A stretch of 64,000 nucleotides of DNA from Ambrosia x helenae (taxonomy: Eukaryota; Streptophyta; Magnoliopsida; Asterales; Asteraceae): positions 54,737,453 through 54,801,452 of the forward strand of contig CM061233.1 in assembly GCA_030844895.1 (NCBI GenBank), read 5' to 3'. Of this stretch, positions 21,994 through 34,023 are shown piece after piece. Position numbers and translations under genes: made by a program. Positions within the stretch are counted from its first letter, which is position 1. Each line of letters opens with the position of its first letter. The notes below the pieces were generated by a model. That model was given only the letters and a program-made list of their open reading frames with translations, had not been told where the DNA came from and made no database searches.

Positions 21994-24900
21994 TTATTTT
22001 CTTCTTCTGTCATTAACAATCTTCCATATCTCCTTGAACATGGAATTCTTCAATTGATTAAGCTGTTCATCAGTGAGAGATCCCCTTTGAGGTTCCAGAT
22101 GTTGAATTGTAAGCAAGTCCTGAGTTGATAGTTTCTTCAGTTCATTCATGGACTTGTAGGCCTTGCTTGTAAGATCTCTTCTTGTCACCAATACTGAGTT
22201 GTCATCAGTAAAGGACCATCTGATGATCAGCACTTTAGACTTGTCAAAGTCTGAAGTATAAGGAACCATGCTGGATCCCTGGGATGTTCCTGAGTGTTGG
22301 ATATTCTCTATTTCGATGACTCTCAGGTGGGATTCACTTCTATCTTCCTGTTGCATTACATCAGGTAGTTTGAAAGTGGGTAAATGATGTTCAGTAACTA
22401 CCTTAGTGTGCAGTTTGTCTGTGATAGTCTTCTGGATTTGGTAAGCAAATGTTGAAGGATCCCTAAATTGAGTTATCAGAGGCTTTTCTTCAATATCAAA
22501 GTCTCCTTGAACAACTGTGTTGCCTTCCAGCAACACCATCTTGAAGTCAGTCTTTGTATTGTCCTCTGGTTTCTTCTTGGTAGCTGGTCTTTTAACACCA
22601 GAAATTCTAACTACTGAAGTTGATACTTCAGAAGTTTTGAACTTCTCTGGATTAGCAGCCTTTGTAGCCTTGTACTTTTTGTATGTGTCTAGTAGTCTTT
22701 CTTCTTTCCATCTTGACACAGAGGATTTTGAACCATAGTGATTTGCTACCAGTTCTTCAATCATTTCAGTTATCTTGGCTTTTCCATCTTTATTTGTTGC
22801 AAGTTTGTCAGCAACAAGTTGAGCTCTTTTAGTCAGCTCATCCATTGAGAGCCCGTTTGAGTGAATAGGCTTTTGTTTTGCTGTTCTTTGTTATAAAAGA
22901 CATCAGTTGTTGTCTTTTGTCTTCTTCAGCAACTCTCTCTGTTTCAACTTGCCTATTCAGCTCTGCTTCATAAGCTTTTAACTTTTCATTGAGGCTTAAG
23001 TCTTCCCTTGCTTCCAAAGCATTCCAGATCTCATCTTCCTTAGCCATTCTTTGGGCTGCAATTAAACTCTTCTCAAGTAGTTCTTTGGACATTGATAGTG
23101 GAGAAGGGTTCAGCACAGTCATTGTTGTAGTTGTTGTAGGCCTTGGAATAGGAGTTGGTTGTTGTTGTTTAGTTGGTTTGGAAGGCTCTTCAGTTGGTTG
23201 TATGTTGGAAGTGTTAACTTTTGATGTGTTGACAGGAGTGTCAACTACTGAAGGATTGTCTTCAGTATTTTCTGACTCATCAGAAGTTTCATCAGAAGTT
23301 TCTTCAATATGTCCTTGGGAAGTTTCAGCTTCAACTTCAGTTCCAGAGATAAGCCTTTGTTGATCTTCTTTTTGTTTTCTGGCTTTCTCTTGAAGTTCTC
23401 TTTCTTGTAGAGCCATTCTTGCCTTTATTCTGGCTTTTAGTGACTCCCTTGGTTCCTTAATCTTCTCCCCCTTTTTGGCTTCATCCACTTCTGGAAGCTT
23501 AGAAGGTTGAGAAGTTCTACCAGTGAGCTTGGCAATCTGTCTTGAGTTGTGGTCAATTTTGTTGGACAGATCATTCATTTTGGATTTGATCACCTCAAAT
23601 TGGTTTTTGGTTGACAGCTCCAAAGTAGCTGTGAAAGTTTTGAGGTGATTGGCAATAAGGTTGTTCATCATCTGGTATAGGGACCATCTAGGCTGCATAG
23701 TTGGTTCAGATCTATGCTTGTTGACCCAGGGAATTGTGTAGGCATGTTTAGTGAGGGGTGTGTTTTGGGGTGATCTTCATGTTGTACAGAAGATGCCACT
23801 TTAGGGGAACCAGGGATCAAGTGGTCTTTAACCTGATCTGGTGTGACCAGCTCTTTGAGCTTAGATACACCAGGTGCAGGACCTTCACTAGCAGCCGTCA
23901 ATTCATGTTTAGTGGAGTGTGAATCATCATCCAAATCAATGGAAACATCTGAATCCCTGCTTACTTCCTCAATGAGGACAGTATCAGTTACATCATAAGC
24001 TGAGCCCAACTCAGTTGTCTCATGTACCTCTTTTTCTTGGTTTAGAGGATTTCCTACCTCAGGCATTAAGCCTTCATCAGTAGTTGCCATAAGTGAGGTC
24101 TTAGCTATGTTACTCCTTTCCTCAAATCCACTACTGGGTGGTATTTGAGTAGTAGCAGCCTCAAATGTACCTAGAGTTTCTAAGTTTGGGCTTAGAGACC
24201 CTGGTTCATCCTCATCTCTTGGGTTAGGGCTAGGGATATCCACATCCATGTCAAGTGTTGAAGGTATGTCCCCTGTTTGATGTGGTTGTTGGGGACTGAC
24301 ATGTTCTGATGGGATGTTTTCTTTCAGCCCAGAGAGAAGTTTGGCAATTTCAAGGGCTTCAGGTTCAGAAAGTTGTGGTGCTGGTTCAGTAGTTTGGTCT
24401 ATGGGTTCAGCAGTTTCAAAAGAAGAGTCTATGGGGATTGTTTTCTTAAATTTCTTTCTTTTGAATAAAATGGTTATTGGTGCTCTTGTTGGGGTTTGAG
24501 ATGGATGAGACTAAGAGGATGTTTCAGTCACATCTTTATCAGGTGCAGCTTGCACATTAGCAGGTTCAGGCATCTCAACCTCCTAAACTGCCTTTCTTTT
24601 CAGGCTGGTGGGTTTTTGTTTTTGTTTTTTGGTTTTCTTGGCCTTTTTGGGTGAAGGTTTGGAAGATGAGGGTTCCTTGGGGACTGTTGTGTGTTCCCCT
24701 TGGTCATCTTCTGGTCAGGTGGCCGGTTTATTGTGCCTAGAGTATGCTTGTGAGGTTAAAGGGTTTAAAATAGTTGTTTGACCCACAAGCACCTCTTCTC
24801 CAAGTTCCTTTATTATGCATTGCATAATAAATCTTGGATACAACAAAAACTTCTTTTTAGAATTGAGATGATGTAACACCAACTCATTGAAGAAAAGTGC

Positions 24901-25374
24901 TCATGCCCTGAATTTTGTTTCATTTACAATGGAATGAAAAATTGGTTGAAAAGTAGAGGGCATCTGATCATATGATCCAGTTTTTGGACTCAAACACATA
25001 ATTATATAGTGAAACAAAAGTTTGTACTTAGGTTCAAAATATTTCTTAAAAATAGTAGCATGTGAGAGAGTACCTTGATCTGGGGCACCCACATCATCCA
25101 GACCCAGTCTAATCCCCAAAGGTTTGGGTATGATTGCCATTCTTTTCCCTTGGATGGTTGAATTGAGGGAGATCACCTTATCATTTACTGTCACCGTCTC
25201 CGCATTTGCCCAGAACTCTTTAAGAGTCTCAGTGTGAATTGGAGGATCAATGGTGAGGGCAGTAAAGTATTGGGATTTAACAAATAAATCAATGATTTCG
25301 TCATATTGGGACCAGGCTTCATGTTTTTTGAAGTAGCCTCTTTGATTATGTCCCTGTTTCAGAGTTAGAGCCAT
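21994..25374 (-). pseudogene. ORF3 of element C
   Basis: The ATG at 25374 follows a leader-like stretch. The first frame ends at 24901 and encodes a FWANAE block (about 25195-25215). After the stop, the same reading resumes with a KFLLYPRF block (about 24830-24853). Further pieces are 24249-23668 (acidic), 23698-22838 (strong coiled coil) and 22845-21994, which has RWKEERLLDTYKKYK, similar to RWSELRLVETYKKLE in ORF3 of D. The original product would exceed 1,000 residues. No membrane segment or enzyme motif is seen. I infer a structural or nucleic-acid-associated role at most; function unknown. Confidence 0.65.
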
Positions 25375-25500
25375 GTGGTTTGTGTGTGTGTGGATCGAAC
25401 AGTGTTTTTGCAGGTTCAGGGTTTGAGAGCTTTTTGAGAGAGAAAGAGGGAATTTTTGCTTTTTGAATGGATAAGTGTTGGAAAAGGTGTTTATCAGAAG

Positions 25501-26852
25501 TTTGTAACCGCTAACAGGTGTAGGTGGCTCTTGTACTTCATCAAACAAACCACTGAGGTTAATAATATCTGGTTCAGCTGTTTGAACATCTTCAGTAGTT
25601 GTAGGAGCTGAAGCAGATGTTTGAGTTTGTACATCAGCAGTTGTTGAATCAGAAGTTTGTGAAACTTCTGATGGTTTGAAAATTGACTTAATGACTGTAT
25701 TAGGAGTCCATGGTGCTGGATTCTCATCATCAAACCTTTGATCACCATAATAAGTAGGTTTAGATGAAGTAACAGTCTTTTCAGGTCCGAAGTGGAAGCT
25801 GTCAAGGTCAAAGAGTTCAGCAGGATGTGCTGGAATAAGAGTGTGTTTCGACTCATTGAACTTGACATTCAGTGTTTCTTCTACTATCTTGGTTCTTGAG
25901 TTAAAAACCTTGTAGGCTTTTCTAGTGGAAGAGTAACCAAGAAAATAACCTGAATCAACTTTAGCAGCAAACTTTGAAATAGAGTCTTTAATGTTGAGAA
26001 TGAAACATTGACATCCAAAAGCCCTGAAAAGGAGATAAGGGGCTTTATGCCATGAAGAACTTCATAGGCAGTCTTGGAGTGTCTCTTGTTGACAAGGACT
26101 CTATTTTGAACATAACATGCAGTGTTAACTGCTTCAGCCCAGAAATACAATGGTAGGCCTGAATCAGCTAACATTGTTCTTGCTGCTTCAATCAGTGTTC
26201 TGTTCTTCCTTTCTACCACACCATTTTGTTCAGGAGTTCTGGGAACACTGAGTTGTCTAATAATCCCTTTAGACAAACGGAATTCATCCAGAGTTTTGTT
26301 CCTGAACTCTGTCCCATTATCACTTCTAATGGCTTTGACAGATAGAGAATATTGTTTCTCTATTTGTAGAATAAAGAACTTGATGATTTCAGCTGCCTCA
26401 TCCTTGGAAAATAAGAGAAATACCCATGTAAATCTTGAATAGTCATCAATGATGACCAAGCAGTACTTCTTCTTGCCAAGGCTCATGATTTTTACATGCC
26501 CAAATAAGTCCATATGGAGTAGTTGAAGACATACAGTAGTTTTTGATTCTTCAATAGACTTATAGGAGGACTTATGCTGCTTTCCCTTCAAACAGGATAC
26601 ACAGTGTTCTTGACACTGGTATACTTTCAAAGGTAGACCTCTGACCAAGCCCATTTTTGTGACTTTATTTATGGTTTTAAAGTTCACATGGCCAAGTCTC
26701 CTGTTCCAGAGATCAGTCTCTGAAGTTGATGCCTTTGAGAAGAAACAGGCAGTGTTGTTCAGTACTTTGTCCTTTTCAATGTCCACTGCATAGACATTGC
26801 CACATCTTTTGGCTATCAACAAAGTATGATCTTCAATGATCTTCTCTATCAA
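25501..26852 (-). pseudogene. pol: Integrase of element C, with linker fused to ORF3
   Basis: The zinc domain is encoded at about 26718-26570, but its first His is Asn (LWNRRLGH); the Cys pair CVSC is kept. The integrase core has VIIDDYSRF, IRSDNGTEF and NGVVERKNRTL, so the catalytic triad is intact. A stop at about 26856 and a frameshift near 26040 interrupt it. From there the linker frame stays open through about 25500, where the reverse transcriptase should begin, and runs on in frame into the leader and coding sequence of ORF3. Confidence 0.8.
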
Positions 26853-26855
26853 CTT

Positions 26856-27167
26856 CTAGCCTTCTGGTGATATGATCTTGCATGTTGTCTTTGTGAAAAA
26901 GGAAGAATATCCTTTATCACACATTTGAGACACACTTAGCAAGTTGTACTCAAGGTTTTCAACCAGATTGACCTTGTCAAACTGTATTCTGCCAGAGGAG
27001 ACATTGCCATGTCCTAGCACATATCCCTTAGCATTGTTCCCAAAGGATACAGATCCTTCTCTTTGACTGATAAAGTTGTTTATCAGGTATCTGCATCCTG
27101 TCATGTGCATTGAGCTTCCACTGTCCACATACCAAATGCTATTTAAGCCTCTGAAGACTCTCTGCAC
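26856..27167 (-). pseudogene. pol: Protease of element C
   Basis: The aspartic protease motif WYVDSGSSMHM is followed by the usual core up to a stop at 26856. Its frame differs from the end of gag. The junction has CTAACTAAT and TGCAG just upstream (27186-27162). Confidence 0.8.
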
Positions 27168-27178
27168 AAAGTAGCAAA

Positions 27179-29657
27179 TTAGTTAGATTTAGGAACCCAA
27201 GCCAATTTGGCTTTGGGTTTGCTCTTGAGAACATTAACAGTTTGTTCTTGACCAGGTTGAGGAATCCATGTATTTTTGGCAATGGATTTTTCATTAAAAG
27301 CACTGGTGGTATCCTTTTGAGGACCACCATCCACCCTGGTCATCAGTAGTTGTACCATGTTCATGAGATCTTTTATCTCAGCAGTTTGTGAAACTGCTGA
27401 TGATGTAGGTCTAACTACTGAAGGGGAATTTTGAGAAAAAGACTTTTGTTGAGATTTTATCTTTTTCTGAGAAAAGGTGTTTACTGGTTGTTGTTTCCTG
27501 GGAGAAAAAGTTTCTTTAAAATCATTTTTGATTTGTTTTCCCACAACCAGTTGTGAAATTTTCTTGTTGTACTGAATTCCTTTACTATATCTACAAAATT
27601 CTGTCTTGTGGTTGAACAGATTTTATTAGTACTTCTGAAGATGAAACTACTGATGGCTTAAAGTCAGATTTTATTAGTACTTCTGAAGAACTTTCTTTGT
27701 GAGTTTTTAGAAAGTTTTCATGGACAGATGTGCATTCTTTCTCTTCAGAAGTTTCATCTGAAACAATTTTTCTTGCATCTTCAGTAGTTTTGGGGGAAAA
27801 ATCTGTTGGTGTTTCAGTGTGATTGTACCCTATGCCAAACCTAACATTTGAAGCACTTTGTTTGTTTAGCAGCAGTTGGTACCACTTACAAGATTCTACC
27901 CATTTTTCACAAGTGACCTTGGTGTCAGCAAGCTCTTTTCTGACATTTCCTAGGTCATCTATCATTATTTTAAGTTGTGCTTGGGTTTCAATAGCATTGT
28001 TAGTTAATTTAGAATTTTCTTTTGCTTTTGCAGCAAGTTTTCTTTCCAAATCACATTTCATCTGAGTGAATTTTCTCTCAGAGTCATTTGCTTTTCCTTG
28101 TAAGTGCACATTATTCTCTCTTATGAGAGCAAAAGATTCTTTATATGAAGTTGAACAAAGTTTTGTTAAAGATTCTTTTGATACCTGAGACAGGGCAGAT
28201 TTTGAGGTGCAGCCCTCAAATGCCATCAAGGCAAAATTCTTTCTGCCATTGTCAAGTTCTCCCCAGTTGATGTCAAACATTTTGTTGTCTGCAATAGGAT
28301 TACACTCTGTGGTGTCAAAAGGAAGACTGCTCCAGTCAACATACCCTGAGGTGAACAAGCTTTGTTGTGAGGGTTGCTGAGTCTGTGGAGGTTGTTGAGC
28401 AGCTGGAATGGGAGGGATTGATTGTTGGCTCTGCATCTGTTGAGCAGGCATTTGTACATATTGTACTTGTGGCACATATTGGATTTGTGGAGCTTGTGCC
28501 TGTACAAAATGTGCACTCCCCTGTGTTCCATTATTCCTATTATAACTAGGGTTATACAGATTTCTAGATTGAGATTGGTTGTAGCTAGAGCTTCTACACT
28601 CTCTAGCAAAGTGTCCCAACTTCTAACACTTGTGACATCTAAGTTTAGATTTGTCAAAACCATTTTTTGTAGAACTGTTAAGTCCTGGAAATTTCCTTCC
28701 CGACCTTTTGTAAAATTTGTTTGTTTTTGATACTTAACATGGCCAGTTGGTGTAAAATGTCCATTTCTTCTAAGTCATCATTGCTGAAATTTTCTAAATC
28801 ATCCATGATGAAACACATGTTATCAGCATTTTGACTGTTTTCTTCATTGTCATAACCTGGGAATGATCTTTCAGATGAGATCCCAGCAGTTATGTCAATG
28901 TGGTCAAAAGATCCAAAACTATTTGAACAAGTAGGTGAATCTTGTCCCAATAGTGTTGTACTACCTGGTAGATAGTCATCAGCAGTTTTACCAGAACTTT
29001 GTAATTCTTCTTTTGATCGATTTCTCTTTCAAAAGTTAATAATCTCCCATGTAATTTTGTAAGAGTGAGGGAGCTAAAGTCTGGTGAAGATCTTAAGACT
29101 ATAGAATATGTTTCCCATTTTTCAGGTAAAGGCCTTAAAAATCTATGAAGCATAGATACATTTGTATAGGTCTGACCTTTTAATTTTAGCTTAGATATTA
29201 ATGAGGAGAATCTTTCAAATTGTTTAGTTAAAGTTTCTCCATTTATGTCAGCAAAAGTTTCATATTGTTGAGCCAGGATTTCTCTGGTGTTGGCAATCAC
29301 CTCTTCAGTTCCTCCAAACTGTTCTTTGAGGCAGTCCCAAAGCTCTTTGGCACTATCACAATGTAATAGGCTAGAGTAGATTTCATTTGGGAGTGCCATA
29401 GCCAACATAGAGAAAGCTTTAGCATCAAGCTCAAGTTTTAGGAAATCATCATCTGTATAGTCTTTTGGGTCTTTTGGTATTTCTTCTTTAGTTTCAAGAT
29501 TGATATTTACTGGTTTGTGAGGACCATATATCACAGATTTCCAGCAACCAGTGTTGGTCTGTGATAATGCATGTGCCATTCTCCTTTGCCATATATTGTA
29601 TTCATTTCTTACTAGCATAGCAGGTTTATTGGCAGAACCAGTATTATGAGGATCCAT
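27179..29657 (-). pseudogene. gag: gag of element C
   Basis: The ATG at 29657 starts a copia-type capsid domain (29657-about 29010) with the block AKELWDCLKEQFGG. A frameshift follows near 29010. The CCHC knuckle is split by a stop: CHKC, stop, then GHFAREC (about 28650-28600). After a Gln/Pro-rich stretch comes a probable coiled coil (about 28110-27900). The C-terminal part ends LAWVPKSN at the TAA at 27181-27179. Confidence 0.8.
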
Positions 29658-29799
29658 TTTAAAGAGTATTGATTTGTCAAAAATCTCTTAAAGTGATGGA
29701 TGTTGATAAAAGTGAACTTTTAATCCTTTATTGAATATCAATAAGAGCCTGTGTCTGATTCTCAATGTGTTAGATTGATATGTGATCAGATAAACCAGT

Positions 29800-29811
29800 G
29801 CTCTGATACCA
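29800..29811 (-). promoter_or_regulatory. Primer-binding site of element C
   Basis: Read on the minus strand it is TGGTATCAGAGC, two bases from the 5' LTR. Confidence 0.9.
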
Positions 29812-29813
29812 AT

Positions 29814-30496
29814 TGTTGGATCAGTAATGCTCTTGATGTGTTGCTTGCTAGTGAACACTTATGTGTTTAGCAAGTTCAATCAGATTTGCACAGCGGAATG
29901 GTAAGTAAAGTTACACTATCAACAGGAGTTATTACTCCCCCTGGATGTTTGAAAGCTAAAGACAAGTATTTAATGAGAATCTAAGTATAGAATGAGAATG
30001 AATACTTAAACAGATTCTCAGTAAATGAAATAGAAAGAACAACAAGAACAATAATAAGCTTTGAAGGATTTCTTTATTAATCAAAATCAATGTCTAAAAC
30101 GGAGGGGATGAACCCATCTATTTAAAGACTTTACATATACATGCACCTTGCTAAAAGTAAGTCAGTAACAAGTTGCAACAAGTTGCATTCTTGGAACTTG
30201 TACAAAAAGATAATACTAAACTAATAAACTACTGAAACATAAGTCGGTTAAAAAGATTCTTGAACAAGAGCTGATGAATGACAAACTACTGATGAGTAGT
30301 TTGTCTTCAGTAGTTCTTCAGTGAACTGTCTGGTTAGACTTCAAAACTTCTGATACTTCTTCTTCAGTACTTGTTGAATCCTTCTTCAGTACTTTAGTCT
30401 TCTTTCTTCAGTAGTTCTATACTTAGGATATTTTGTAGAAGTGAATTAGACTAAGGTTTACAAAAGTGGTTTCACCAATCCTTTTTTGTCCTAACA
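29814..30496 (-). repeat. 5' LTR of element C
   Basis: The 683-base partner of 21270-21951 has the same termini and the same ACTACTGA/TCAGTAGT word cluster. The flank at 30497-30501 (AAGAC) is the second target duplication. Confidence 0.9.
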
Positions 30497-30501
30497 AAGA
30501 C

Positions 30502-32324
30502 CACCTTTTTATAATCAAAGTCATTATTTTCAAAAGAGGGAAAATCGTCAATTTGTCTATGATAATCGAAACAGGATTGCTATGGAGAAGAACCTAAAGA
30601 AACCAATGGAGAACACAACTAATGACAAACAAACGGTTTTTCCTAAACCTGCTGTTAAGTCAGGAAAGGTAACCAAGAAAGTTTCTTTTACGAACGATAC
30701 AAAGAAACCTACTGAGACACAAAAATCTAAGATTATGATTCTTAAACGTTCTGAACAATCTTGGTCAAGAGTGGGTTCTCCAGGTGCTTCCACCTCAACT
30801 GCTAATGTCAAAACTCAAAATGAGAAAGGTTTGAATGATCAGAAAAAGGTCAACTCAAAACCTAGTGTTTGCGAAAATGAATCTTTGAAGTTAACACTCA
30901 AAGACCCAAGACCAAACAGGCTTGGGTCCCCCGAAATATCTAATCATTTCTTTGATTGGTGCAGGGAGCTCCAGATGGCCCTATTAGCAGTCTTTGGATT
31001 GTCGACAGTGGAGCTTCTATCCACATGACAAGAGACTTAACGCTGCTATTCGATATCAAGAACGTTAATGGAGGGTATGTGGCATTTGCGGGAAATAAAG
31101 GTGGTTATATCACAATGGAAGGGAGTGTTAGCAATGGGATCGTGAGTTTTGAGAGAATATCTTATGTGAAGCAAATTGATTATAATATGTTAAGTGTCAG
31201 CCAAATTTGTGACAAACAGTTTTCTGTACACTTTGATGATAAATCTTGCTATATTCTGAAACCCGTTTCGTCATACCAAAAGAATGGATCATGTTGAAAG
31301 CACCAAGAGTGAACAATTTGTACATTCTTGATATGAGCAAAGCTATGACAACCCAGGGCTAAGTCACGTGTTTTCTATCCAAGGATGCAGAAAAAGAATC
31401 GATAATGTGGCACAGAAGGATGGGACATATTAATCTCAGAAAGATGAATCATTTGGTGAAGAACGGGCTTGTAGAAGGGGTAATGTGAAGCATTTTCATC
31501 TCAATGACAAATGCATGAGTTCCAAAAAGGGGAAGCAACACAAACAGTCCCCAAAACCGAAGAAAGTGAAATCTGTAGATATGCCAGTTGAGCGTTTGCA
31601 TATGGACCTTTTCGGACCTGTCAAGAGTAAGGGTCATTCTGGAGAGCTTTACTATCTTGTGGTTAATGACGATTACTCGAGATTCTCGTGGGTTATGTGC
31701 TTTCAACACAAAAGTGACACGTTCAATAATTTGAAGGTTCTGTTCACCCGATTGGAAAATGTTTACGGATTGAAGATAAAAAGAATTCGTAGTGACAACG
31801 GGACGGAGTTTAAAAATTCTCAGATGGATGCACTCTGTGAAGACAAAGGAATTCATCATGAATATAGTGCTCTGTACACTCCACAACAGAACGGTGTTGC
31901 AGAAAGGAAAAACAGGACTCTAAAAGAAACGGCACGGACAATGCTTGCGGATTCAAATCTTCCAGTAATGTTCTGGAATGAAGCTATTTACGCAGCTTGT
32001 TACACCTTGAATCGTATATTAATAGTGAAGAAGTTTGGCAAAACTTCTTATGAACTGTTAAATAGACGAAAGCCGAATTTGGAGTATCTAGAACCTTTTG
32101 GGGCACCTTGTACGATGTTGAATCCGACTGAGAAGTTTGCACCGAAGGCTGAAGAGGGATACTTTGTTGGATATGCAACCCCGCTCAAACGGGTATTCAA
32201 CAAAAGAACTCGTCAGGCGGAGGAGTGGCTAACGTTGAAGTACAACGATACACTCAGAACGTACAAGGAAGTAGTCCTGACTGGATGTTTGATTATAAAG
32301 ATTTCTTTGAATCATTCAATCTAG
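30502..32324 (+). pseudogene. pol: Element A: gag C-terminus, protease and integrase
   Basis: Lys/Thr-rich gag (30582-30940) ends in the sister frame at the TAA at 30941-30943. Protease follows with IVDSGASIHM (about 30998-31027). A frameshift near 31265 and a stop near 31361 precede the integrase zinc domain, where the second Cys of the Cys pair is Ser (CMSS). The integrase core (31560-32180) keeps DDYSRF, RSDNGTEF and NGVAERKNRTL. The frame breaks again at 32322. Confidence 0.8.
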
Positions 32325-32377
32325 ATAACTTGGTTGAAGAGGCTGTACTACAACTGTATTACGAGTGTTAAAACGCA

Positions 32378-34023
32378 GTGACATCACCGTTGGTGCGTCC
32401 GATCATAGTAACTCCTCCAGCAGCTTCTAATGATACCAACGTTCCTGCAAATGAAGAAGAGGTTTTTCAAGAAGCTTCTACTACTCTTGATACATCTGAA
32501 TCGGAAGATGAAGATGACGTTTCTAGTGAAGCTATTCTAGATCATGCTACGGAGAAACCACCAGTGAACCCAAATCCAGATATTGCTTCATCATCAAATA
32601 CGGGTAATGATCTAGATACTGCAAAGAATCTAACTACTCAAACTGGAGTTCAAGTTCCTGATCATCCGGAATCTCGGATTCATCAGATTCATCTGCTTGA
32701 GCAAGTTATTGGTGACCTCGGAAGCAGTGTAATGACTAGAGGACAACTTCGTCGAGCAACTTCACATGATAATATCGGAGCCCTATCCCTTTATGCTAAA
32801 ATTCAAAAGTCTGGTTGTCAAAATGATTGGTCCTTTTCTTGTTATGTTTCACATGTTGAGCCGCGGACATACAAAGATGCTTTATTAGATAATGCCTGGG
32901 TTGAAGCTATGCAAGAGGAATTATTACAGTTTCAGAAGCTGGGAGTTTGGACACTTACAGATTTACCTCCAGGGAGAAAGAAGATAGGTACTAAGTGGGT
33001 TTTTAAATGTAAGAAAGATGATCAAGGGGTAATCGTAAGAAACAAAGCTTGGTTGGTTGTTCAGAGATTTAGTCAAACTGAAGGAATAAACTACAATGAA
33101 GTTTATGCACCAGTGGCACGTATAGAAGCTATCCGCATGTTTCTAGTGTTTGCTTCCTACAAGAAATTTAAGGTGTATCAAATATATGTGAAGAGCGCGT
33201 TTCTGTACGGTGTGGTCAAGGAAGAGGTTTATGTTCGTCAACCACCAGGCTTTGAAGATCCTATCCATCGGGATAAGGTTTACGTACTCAACAAAGCACT
33301 TTACGGGTTGCATCAAGCTCCACGACAATGGTATGAGGAGCTGAGCACGTACCTACTTTCAAAGGGATTCAAATGAGGTTTGGTAGACTGTACCCTGTTC
33401 ACAAAAAGAACAGAGGGTGACTTGCTTCTCGTTTAGATATATGTTGATATTATTTTTGGTTCAACTAACAAACTTTTGTGCAGAGAATTTGAAAGAGTCA
33501 TGCAGGAAAAGATCGAGATGAGCGCAATGGGGGAAATGCAGTTTTTCCTAGGCTTGCAGGTGGATCAATTGCCAACGGGCATTTTCATACACCAGACAAA
33601 ATATGTATCTGAAGTCTTTAGCCGGCTCCAGATGGAAGATTCCAAGCCTATGGATACCCCAATACAACCTAATCACGGGATTGGAGTTGACGCTAAGGGG
33701 GAGCTCATTGATCCATTCACTTATCGAGCCATCGTTGGATCGTTGATGTACCTGACTGCATCTCGTCCAGACATAATGTTCGCAACATGTCTCTATGCAT
33801 GATTCCAATCGAAACCGAAACAGAGTCATCTAACAGCTGTCAAACGAATCCTGAGATATCTGAAGGGTTGTCCGTCGAGAGGACTTTGGTACCCTAATGA
33901 TGATAATTTTGACTTTGTTGCTTTCAGTGATGCAGATTTTGGTGGCTGTGACAAAGACAGTAAATCCACAATAGCTGAATGTCAATTCTTGGGAGCAGGC
34001 TCGTGACCTGGCAGTGTAAGAAC
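32378..34023 (+). pseudogene. pol: Element A: reverse transcriptase and truncated RNase H
   Basis: Reverse transcriptase is recognisable from about 32870. The first catalytic Asp is Tyr (QIYVKSAFLYG, about 33179-33211) and the YVDD box has lost one Asp (YVDIIFG, about 33438), so the enzyme is dead. Stops occur at 33374-33376 and 33800-33802. RNase H starts (SDADFGG near 33929) but ends abruptly at about 34022, where the LTR sequence of chromovirus E begins. Confidence 0.8.

Larger units (their letters stand above)
21270..30496 (-). mobile_element. Element C: Ty1/copia (Sirevirus-like) element lacking RT-RNase H
   Basis: The element is read on the minus strand. LTRs of 682 and 683 bases bound gag, protease, integrase and ORF3. 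The flanking 5-mers ACGAC (21265-21269) and AAGAC (30497-30501) differ at one base. Reverse transcriptase, RNase H and the post-pol spacer are absent, removed by one deletion at about 25500. The two LTRs differ at roughly twenty positions by eye, so this insertion looks older than B. It depends on other elements for reverse transcription. Confidence 0.9.
3816..34023 (+). mobile_element. Element A: nested-into Ty1/copia (Sirevirus-like) element in four pieces
   Basis: The internal region starts at 4297 and continues in pieces at 4310-6465, 16677-18217, 20947-21269 and 30497-34023. Between the pieces sit element B, a solo LTR and element C, each with target-site duplications, so the original order can be read directly. 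Domain order is gag (two CCHC knuckles), protease, integrase, reverse transcriptase, RNase H. The 3' end is missing: the sequence stops within RNase H where element E begins, so neither ORF3 nor a 3' LTR of A is visible. Confidence 0.8.

Noticed and set aside
22989..23363. Plus-strand frame inside ORF3 of C
   Set aside because: Shadow of the minus-strand coiled-coil region; composition mirrors the real frame.
21994..25374. ORF3 as a retroviral envelope gene
   Set aside because: No signal peptide, no hydrophobic membrane span and no Cys-rich ectodomain in any of the three copies.
25494..25868. Leu-rich minus-strand frame
   Set aside because: It is an alternative frame over the integrase linker; the true linker frame is open through the same bases.
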